Shown: piece after piece, positions 1 through 8,531 of the stretch | Layout of the letters: each line of letters opens with the position of its first letter | Numbering within the stretch: the first letter of the stretch is position 1 | DNA from: Candidatus Zhuqueibacterota bacterium | GTDB taxonomy: Bacteria; KSB1; UBA2214 | Length of the DNA stretch: 8,531 nt | Reading direction: 5' to 3' | Assembly (NCBI GenBank): GCA_022706175.1 | Contig: JAKJDB010000085.1 | Location: 1 to 8,531, forward strand | Translations under genes and position numbers: made by a program | The notes under the pieces: generated by a model | What the model was told of the DNA's origin: nothing | Database searches by the model: none | Seen by the model: only the letters and a program-made list of their open reading frames with translations

Positions 1-392
1 TCTTGCATCTCCAGCTGAAAATCATCCTGCGCCTGCTCATAATACAGCTCGGCCAGGCGCATCATCACCTTGTCGCCGGATTTGCCGGCGGGTTTACGCG
101 ACAAAAACAGTTCACCGTCGCGGATGCCGCGCTTGCGCAGTTCCAGTCGTTCGTTCTGCAGCCGGGTGATCTCGCGCGCATAATGGCTGCGAAAGCGCTC
201 CAGCTCTTCCAGCGAAAAGGAGGTGATCACGGAATCGCGCATGGCAAGAAACGCGCGGGCTGAATCGCCGGCGGTGCGGGTGTCGGCCGCCCGGCCGGGT
301 CCACAGAGGGCGCACCCCCACAGTCCCAGCAGCAGCGCCCGGATCAGAGTGCGCCGTACGGTTGCATGGCTGATATATTGTCCTGGTACCAC
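1..392 (-). CDS. Exported helical/TPR-like protein, N-terminal part (runs off left edge)
   Basis: Partial gene, 130 codons visible, function unknown. I read it from a GTG at 390-392, preceded by GAGG with 5-base spacing; no in-frame ATG lies nearby. The N-terminus has a signal-peptide layout: basic TVRRTLIR, hydrophobic ALLLGLWGCALCG, then GRAAD as a possible signal peptidase I site around residue 36. The cysteine in LWGC (residue 27) could instead be lipidated, but tryptophan at -2 is unusual for a lipobox. Residues 58-95 are charged and helical, possibly coiled coil (SLEELERFRSHYAREI, LQNERLELRKR). Residues 108-130 (DKVMMRLAELYYEQAQDDF) look like the first helix pair of a TPR array, as in large periplasmic TPR proteins. 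It follows the 967-residue TPR gene after 51 bases with no visible terminator, so it is probably co-transcribed with it. The C-terminal part is outside the window. Confidence 0.72.
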   Translation of the reverse strand, partial: MVPGQYISHATVRRTLIRALLLGLWGCALCGPGRAADTRTAGDSARAFLAMRDSVITSFSLEELERFRSHYAREITRLQNERLELRKRGIRDGELFLSRKPAGKSGDKVMMRLAELYYEQAQDDFQLEMQ

Positions 393-397
393 AATGG

Positions 398-401
398 CCT
401 C
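398..401 (-). promoter_or_regulatory. Ribosome binding site (GAGG) for the GTG-started exported protein
   Basis: GAGG lies 5 bases before the GTG at 390-392. It is the only purine-rich element in the 51-base gap and decides the start. A TTG at 426-428 in the same frame has no such element upstream. Confidence 0.5.
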
Positions 402-443
402 GGTTATACGGATAGTCGCCGTCTGCAAGTCAGCGGAGAAAAG

Positions 444-3347
444 CTAGGGCGTCTGCGTCCGGTTGAGTTGCTCTTCCCACCCTTCCTGCTCCTGCTCTTT
501 CTTGTCGAAATAAAACTTGTCAAAATAGGTTTGCCGTTCCAGCTGCTCCAGTTGGATCTTGCGGGACAACAGGCTGTCCTGCAGTCTGCGAATGTCATTC
601 TCATAGCCCTGCAGCCGCGATTCGATCTCGCTCCGGCGTTCCGCCAGAACCGCTTCGATCCCCTTCAGCCGCTCGGCATACTGATCGATGGTGTTCAAAC
701 GGCTCGAACGTTCTTTGTAAATGATGTCGGTCAGGCCGAAACCGGCCAGATCGTTCCACAGCTCGGCATTGGCCGCCACGGGTTCTGGCCTGACGTCGGC
801 CACGCTTTTGCGCAACACACTGAGGCGATCCCGCAGATGACTCAGATCGGCCTCGAGCAGGTCCAGATCATTGCGGCTGCCGGCATCCCCCTTATTCCGG
901 CTGAGCCGCTGATACTCTGAGACCAGGTCGACATTGCGCTCCAGACGGCGCTTTTCCAACTCGAGGTCGCGAACCACTTCGGTCAGATTGGTGCGCTGAT
1001 ACTCGCGGCTCGCTTCCTTGGCGGCCAGCGGAAAATCGAGCAGAAAAGCGGTGTTCACCACCTCTTGGTCCGAACGATAGGTCTCCAGCACGCGGACGAT
1101 CCGCGCCAGCTGTTTGCGGGCTTGCTCCGCCAGATCCGGCCGGCCCTCCTGTTCCGCTATTTCGATCACCGCTTCCAGATCATCCAATTGATTGAAAAGC
1201 TCGAGTCGTTCATCGTAATAATCCTGCAGCAGCAGGCTGCCGCTGTCCGTGCGGCTGTTGACCACTTCCAGATGGCCGCTGAGCTGTTCCTTGATCTTGT
1301 CGATCTCGGCGTACAGGGCCGCCTGTTTTTTATCCAGCGCCTCACTCTCCAGGCGATTCAGCTCACGCTCATGGGCAGCCGCCGTCTCGCGCTCCCGGTT
1401 GTAGGCTTGTTTCTTCTCCTTCTCATTCTGACTGCGGACGACATAGCGATAGGCGTTCAACGCGCTCAGCGGCTGCTGCAAAAGCCGTTTGCAGTGGCCG
1501 GCCAGGGTCAGCGCCTCATAGGTGAATTGAGAGGCGAGAAAGTCGTTGAGCAGTTGGGAGGAGCGCGCCAGAGAACGGTCGTAATCGCCCAGGCGCAGGC
1601 TGGCCCAAGCCTGACCGATCAGCGCCTGATCATAGTTTTCAAAACCCTGAGAGACCCGTTCGAAATAGGAGAGCGCATTTTGGAATTCACCGCGCTGATA
1701 GTAGATCAGGCCCAATTTCAGCAGCGCGGTGTTGCGGATATAAGCGGTCTGCAGATCGGTCCATGGATAGCTGGCCTCGTCGGTCAATGCGTGCAGAATA
1801 GGAATGGCCTTGGCGAAATCATTTTGATTCAAGTGCACAATGGCGAGCAACATTTGCGCCGGCATATGGTATTCGGAAGAAGAAGGAATGGCGTCGATGG
1901 CGCGGATGGAGGCGGCCAGATCGTTATCGGTGAAAAACCGGTTGGCCGCCATATAGTGGGCGAAGGCGCGTTGCCGCGCATCAGCCTGCGGCTCCTTGAG
2001 CAGCCGGTCGTAATGGGTGAGAAAATCCTGCTGCAGTTGAAAGGTGGCGGCGTACTGCATCAGACGGATCAAACTGGCGGCGCGATAGCGGCTTGAGCTG
2101 GTGTCCGCAGCCAGGGCCGAATAGAGATCGCGCGCCGCATCATAGGCTTTACGGTGATATTTGCATTCCGCCAGATAATAATTGAGCGGCACAAAATAGG
2201 AATAATAGGGGCTGAATTGCGCTTTGATGCTCTCGATCTGAAACTCGGCCAGCCGGTACTCGCCGGTGGAAAAGTTCACCGCCAGGCTGCTGAGTTCGCG
2301 CTGCAGCATGCGATCGCGCTGATCCAGCGTGGCGGATTCCAGCAGCCGTTTTTGAATGATCTGATATTCGGTCAGCCGCGTTCGGACGTCCAGCAGACGC
2401 TCTTTTTTCCAAGCGTCGATGTAATCCGAAACCGTGGGATAGGCGGTGAGCGAATAACCGGCCTGGGTCAGCAGGTCGATGAGGTTTTTGTCCACGCGGT
2501 TGAACAGAGCGGATTTGACCGCCTCCAGACGCCGGGCCTCCTGAGCGCTGCCGCTCTCTTTCAGCGAATCCACCTGCTGCATGACCAGGCTCAGGGATTG
2601 CGCTTCGTTGCGCAGCCGCAGCATCGTCGTGTCGGCCATGGGGCCCAGTTTGTTCCAGCCACTGAACACCTGAAACAGCCGCTTCTGCTGCTCGCTGATG
2701 CTGTTCAGAGCGTCCGCGTTGTTCTGCTGTTCCGCCCGCCCCCGGGCCCGTTCCAACGCATCATAGATATTGAGCAGAGAATCCAATTCGCCGGTGTATT
2801 CATCCAGCATGCCGCCGACGCGGCGGCTGCTATAGATCCCTTTCTTATAGAGCGCCGGATCATCCACCGAGGCCAGCAGATCCTGCTTGGTGCCGGCCAC
2901 TTGATTCAACAGACGTTCGTCGCCGCGGTAATCCGCCACCCGCTGCAGCTTTTGCAGATCGTCATAGAGATCCACCAGCCGCGCCAGTTCCTGTTGATAA
3001 GAGCGCACCAGCGTATCCCGGTGATCATAGATCTGACGAAAGCCGGCCTGATCAGCGGCCAGCCCTTCCGGTCCGCGGGCCTTGATCTCCGCATGGAGGT
3101 TTTGCACCAGTTGCAGCACCTGACGCTCCTGGGCCAACAGGTCGCGCACGGCATCCCGGGTCTTGTCGTTGAGATAATAGCGCAGTCGTTCTTCAAAGGG
3201 TATTTCAGGAGAAGGGCTCGTTTGCGCCCAGGCGATAGAGCGCATAGCGGTCAGCAGGAGAAGGAAGAGCACCACCCCCCCAGGGCTAAGCAGTATCGGA
3301 ACCCGTCGCCAGCTGCAGAACACGGGATGAAAGCGGAATCGATTCAT
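444..3347 (-). CDS. Exported TPR and coiled-coil protein, 967 aa, function unknown
   Basis: Large predicted envelope protein. I start it at the ATG at 3345-3347, which has GGAAAGGG 6 bases upstream; a GTG six codons earlier (3365) is possible but has no better signal. Residues 1-41 form a signal peptide: basic FHPVFCSWRRVP, hydrophobic VVLFLLLLTAM, and a likely cut at AWA/QT (41/42). Residues 50-350 are charged and helical with several coiled-coil stretches. Residues 385-641 hold TPR-like helix pairs, clearest at 541-570 (LLKLGLIYYQRGEF then ALSYFERV), 574-607 (WASLRLGDYDRSL) and 608-641. Residues 642-955 are mostly coiled coil, rich in E, R, L, Q and D. There is no membrane segment after the signal peptide and no catalytic motif. 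A periplasmic scaffold or assembly protein is the safest reading. It ends with TAG; the next gene lies downstream in the same frame. It probably has its own promoter downstream of atpC. Confidence 0.85.
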   Translation of the reverse strand: MNRFRFHPVFCSWRRVPILLSPGGVVLFLLLLTAMRSIAWAQTSPSPEIPFEERLRYYLNDKTRDAVRDLLAQERQVLQLVQNLHAEIKARGPEGLAADQAGFRQIYDHRDTLVRSYQQELARLVDLYDDLQKLQRVADYRGDERLLNQVAGTKQDLLASVDDPALYKKGIYSSRRVGGMLDEYTGELDSLLNIYDALERARGRAEQQNNADALNSISEQQKRLFQVFSGWNKLGPMADTTMLRLRNEAQSLSLVMQQVDSLKESGSAQEARRLEAVKSALFNRVDKNLIDLLTQAGYSLTAYPTVSDYIDAWKKERLLDVRTRLTEYQIIQKRLLESATLDQRDRMLQRELSSLAVNFSTGEYRLAEFQIESIKAQFSPYYSYFVPLNYYLAECKYHRKAYDAARDLYSALAADTSSSRYRAASLIRLMQYAATFQLQQDFLTHYDRLLKEPQADARQRAFAHYMAANRFFTDNDLAASIRAIDAIPSSSEYHMPAQMLLAIVHLNQNDFAKAIPILHALTDEASYPWTDLQTAYIRNTALLKLGLIYYQRGEFQNALSYFERVSQGFENYDQALIGQAWASLRLGDYDRSLARSSQLLNDFLASQFTYEALTLAGHCKRLLQQPLSALNAYRYVVRSQNEKEKKQAYNRERETAAAHERELNRLESEALDKKQAALYAEIDKIKEQLSGHLEVVNSRTDSGSLLLQDYYDERLELFNQLDDLEAVIEIAEQEGRPDLAEQARKQLARIVRVLETYRSDQEVVNTAFLLDFPLAAKEASREYQRTNLTEVVRDLELEKRRLERNVDLVSEYQRLSRNKGDAGSRNDLDLLEADLSHLRDRLSVLRKSVADVRPEPVAANAELWNDLAGFGLTDIIYKERSSRLNTIDQYAERLKGIEAVLAERRSEIESRLQGYENDIRRLQDSLLSRKIQLEQLERQTYFDKFYFDKKEQEQEGWEEQLNRTQTP

Positions 3348-3353
3348 GCGCTG

Positions 3354-3361
3354 CCCTTTCC
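3354..3361 (-). promoter_or_regulatory. Strong ribosome binding site for the 967-aa TPR protein
   Basis: GGAAAGGG sits 6 bases before the ATG at 3345-3347. This favours the 967-residue start over the in-frame GTG at 3363-3365, which would overlap this site. Confidence 0.65.
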
Positions 3362-3366
3362 ACACA

Positions 3367-3404
3367 CAAAAAGCGAAAACGGCGCGTAAGGGTGTTTGGC
3401 GCCG
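3367..3404 (-). terminator. Terminator-like hairpin with T-rich tail (atp operon end or leader attenuator)
   Basis: On the minus strand, CGGCGC (3404-3399) and GCGCCG (3385-3380) form a 6-pair, all-GC stem with a 13-base loop. It is followed directly by TTTTCGCTTTTT (3379-3368). This is the shape of a Rho-independent terminator, though the T-run is interrupted by CG and the loop is large. It lies about 80 bases past the atpC stop but also just downstream of the candidate promoter at 3422-3450. It could end atp transcripts, act as an attenuator in the leader of the TPR gene, or both. Confidence 0.5.
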
Positions 3405-3421
3405 AATTCATATTTGAAATA

Positions 3422-3450
3422 ATATTAAAGATATTTTTATTCTCTGTCAA
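3422..3450 (-). promoter_or_regulatory. Candidate sigma70-type promoter for the TPR gene pair
   Basis: A perfect TTGACA -35 box (3450-3445) is followed after 17 bases by TAATAT (3427-3422), inside the most AT-rich stretch of the window. TAATAT is a poor match to TATAAT. TTTAAT with 15-base spacing and TATTAT with 20-base spacing are closer matches (5 of 6) but at less favourable distances. A start near 3415 would give a leader of about 70 bases containing the terminator-like hairpin. It lies between the atpC stop and the 967-aa gene, so it fits an independent transcription unit. Confidence 0.5.
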
Positions 3451-3481
3451 GGGAATAATTACGCGCTGGCACGGTTCCTTT

Positions 3482-3898
3482 CTAGCTTCGGGCCCGCTGT
3501 TCGGCCACGGTCAATCGATTGATGGCGCGTGCCAGAGCCGCCTGGGCCCTGGCAAGGTCGATATCCGCTGTTCTCTCTTGGTGCAGCCGTTTCCAGGCGC
3601 GCTCGCGCGCAGCCTGGGCCCTTTGCACGTCGATCTCGCTCGCCTCCTCGGCGGTTTCCACCAAAACCGACATCTTGTTTTCCATCACCTCGGCGAATCC
3701 GCCGCTGGTGGCAAACCACTTTTTGCCGCTCTCGGTATCCACCTCAAGTGCGCCGATCTGCAGCGTGGTCAAAAACGGAGTGTGATTGTAAAGGATGCCG
3801 AAACGGCCGCCGATGCCCGGCGCCTGGACCTGGCGCACCGGGCCGGAGAAGACCACTCGCTGGGGCGTGATGATTTCAAGCTTGAATAATTTTTCCAT
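3482..3898 (-). CDS. atpC: ATP synthase epsilon subunit
   Basis: Epsilon subunit of F1, 138 aa, part of the rotating central stalk; it binds gamma and the c-ring and in many bacteria inhibits ATP hydrolysis. Residues 1-84 match the beta-sandwich domain (LEIITPQRVVFSG, APGIGGRFGILYNHTPF, TSGGFAEV). Residues 86-138 form the helical-hairpin domain, present in full. IDVQRA at 89-94 matches the I/LDxxRA motif associated with ATP binding by bacterial epsilon, and IDLARA at 113-118 in the second helix matches it again. It is the last gene of the atp operon, 69 bases after atpD, and ends with TAG. No strong Shine-Dalgarno precedes its ATG, which may help keep epsilon lower than beta. A 7-codon open frame ends 5 bases before the start. 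Confidence 0.97.
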   Translation of the reverse strand: MEKLFKLEIITPQRVVFSGPVRQVQAPGIGGRFGILYNHTPFLTTLQIGALEVDTESGKKWFATSGGFAEVMENKMSVLVETAEEASEIDVQRAQAARERAWKRLHQERTADIDLARAQAALARAINRLTVAEQRARS

Positions 3899-3967
3899 AA
3901 TATCTACAATTGGGTTAGGATCGCCATGGCAGACCAGGCCGCTGCGCAGGCCGGCCCGTCACCGGAG

Positions 3968-6315
<2,348 letters not shown>

Positions 6316-6318
6316 AGA

Positions 6319-7860
<1,542 letters not shown>

Positions 7861-7861
<1 letters not shown>

Positions 7862-8421
7862 CACTGTAAGGTTGATTCACATTTAGCTTGCCCCAGTTCC
7901 TTGCGCAGGCGATCGAGCTGATGGCGCAGACTGGCATCCAGCACCCGTCCGCCGACGCGGATCACCAGACCGCCGAGGATCGTTTCATCGATGGTGTTCT
8001 CGATCAACACCTCGGCCTGGTACTTCTCCGCCAGCTGCTTGCGCAGAGACTCGAGCTGCTGCGGGGAAAGCGCCACCGCCGACGTCACGGTCGCCCGCAG
8101 CCGATGATGCCCGGCGTCGTACAGACGCCCCATCTCGTATTCGATCTCCTGATACAGCGATTGGCGTCCTTTGCGCAACAGCAGCAGCAGGAAATGATAA
8201 TACAACTGGGACACTTTGCCGGCCAGCGCTTTTTCCAGCATCTGGGCTTTGAAACGCCGATCCACCTGGGGCGAAAGCATAAAGGCGCGCAGGCGATCAT
8301 CGTCGGTCAGCAGTTGGGTGAACATCTTCACCTCCTGCATGATCTGCGTTTCCGACTGGTGTTGGCCGGCCAGCTCGTAGAGCGCCCGGGCATAGCGTCG
8401 GGCTATAGGATGAGGCCTCAA
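7861..8421 (-). CDS. atpH: ATP synthase delta subunit
   Basis: Delta subunit (OSCP homologue), 186 aa, slightly longer than the typical 175-180. It sits on top of the alpha3-beta3 head and joins it to the b-subunit peripheral stalk. Family signatures are the N-terminal ARRYARALYELA (8-19), the helical-domain YYHFLLLLLRKGR and the C-terminal ETILGGLVIRVGGRVLDASL. The start is a TTG: an in-frame TAA lies just upstream, and no ATG occurs until the middle of the first helical region. TTG overlaps the atpF stop in the sequence TTGA (4-base overlap), so translational coupling to subunit b is likely. A weak AGG lies about 9 bases upstream. It ends with TGA 27 bases before atpA. Confidence 0.96.
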
Positions 8422-8531
8422 TTTACATTACCTATTTTTTGCAGCGATTCTTTGACCAGTTTTTCGTGATCTTTTTTATCCAGAGATTTGCCGATCAGCT
8501 TGCCCGTGGCGGCCATGGAGAGTTCAACCGC
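8418..8531 (-). CDS. atpF: ATP synthase subunit b, C-terminal end (runs off right edge)
   Basis: Only the last 37 codons and the TGA stop are inside the window. The sequence contains AVELSMAATGKLIGKSLD and KKDHEKLVKESLQKI, which matches the C-terminal end of subunit b, where helices contact delta. The reading is supported by position directly before atpH, as in most bacterial atp operons, and by the TTGA overlap with the atpH start. Subunit b is a membrane-anchored dimer forming the peripheral stalk; the membrane segment and dimer region are outside the window. A b' paralogue cannot be excluded from this fragment alone. Confidence 0.9.
   Translation of the reverse strand, partial: AVELSMAATGKLIGKSLDKKDHEKLVKESLQKIGNVN

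Noticed and set aside
112..321. 69-codon minus-strand frame near the left edge
   Set aside because: Its arginine/proline/histidine-rich composition is typical of a wrong frame. The overlapping GTG-started frame has a signal peptide, helical pattern and continuity to the edge.
393..443. Terminator or promoter between the two TPR genes
   Set aside because: No stem with a T-run and no recognisable -35/-10 pair; the genes are more likely co-transcribed.
2154..3389. 411-codon open frame on the plus strand opposite the TPR gene, with others at 1065-2096 and 366-920
   Set aside because: These are complements of a long coding frame with strong codon bias. The minus-strand protein has a signal peptide, a good ribosome binding site and TPR/coiled-coil pattern; the plus-strand frames have none of these.
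3451..3481. GGAA/TTCC pairing right after the atpC stop as a terminator
   Set aside because: Four pairs with a loop of about 20 bases and no T-tract; too weak to call.
3899..3967. GGCC-TGCGCAGC-GGCC inverted repeat between atpD and atpC as a terminator
   Set aside because: The stem is only four pairs and no T-run follows. A terminator here would also cut off epsilon.

Overview
The window holds most of an F-type (F1Fo) ATP synthase operon followed by two genes for exported tetratricopeptide/coiled-coil proteins, all on the minus strand. Reading in the direction of transcription (high to low coordinates): the 3' end of atpF (subunit b), atpH (delta), atpA (alpha), atpG (gamma), atpD (beta) and atpC (epsilon); a 134-base gap with a promoter-like sequence and a terminator-like hairpin; a 967-residue secreted TPR/coiled-coil protein of unknown function; and the first 130 codons of a second secreted helical protein that runs off the left edge. 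No tRNA, rRNA, CRISPR, insertion sequence or integration scar was seen.

The ATP synthase genes encode the complete F1 head and stalk (delta, alpha, gamma, beta, epsilon), plus the membrane-distal end of subunit b. All catalytic motifs are present: P-loops in alpha and beta, the catalytic glutamate of beta, the arginine finger of alpha, and the two-domain epsilon. The genes are tightly packed. A 4-base TTGA overlap joins atpF to atpH, and only 3 bases separate atpA and atpG, which suggests translational coupling. Subunits a and c should lie just beyond the right edge, so the coupling ion (H+ or Na+) cannot be judged here.

Between atpC and the 967-residue gene is the only strongly AT-rich stretch. 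It holds a perfect TTGACA box with candidate -10 boxes, then a GC-only hairpin followed by a T-rich tract, then a strong ribosome binding site. The two downstream genes may therefore form their own transcription unit with a structured leader, while the same hairpin could end atp transcripts.

Organism: a bacterium of moderately high GC whose translation starts often have Shine-Dalgarno sequences, and which uses GTG and TTG starts as well as ATG. An uninterrupted b-delta-alpha-gamma-beta-epsilon order argues against Bacteroidota and Chlorobiota, where atpD-atpC commonly sit apart from atpHAG. The large TPR/coiled-coil envelope proteins resemble those common in Gram-negative lineages such as Calditrichota/KSB1, Fibrobacterota or Myxococcota. 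That placement is a weak inference from style, not from a database match. The ATP synthase part is ordinary. The less familiar part is the left 3.4 kb.
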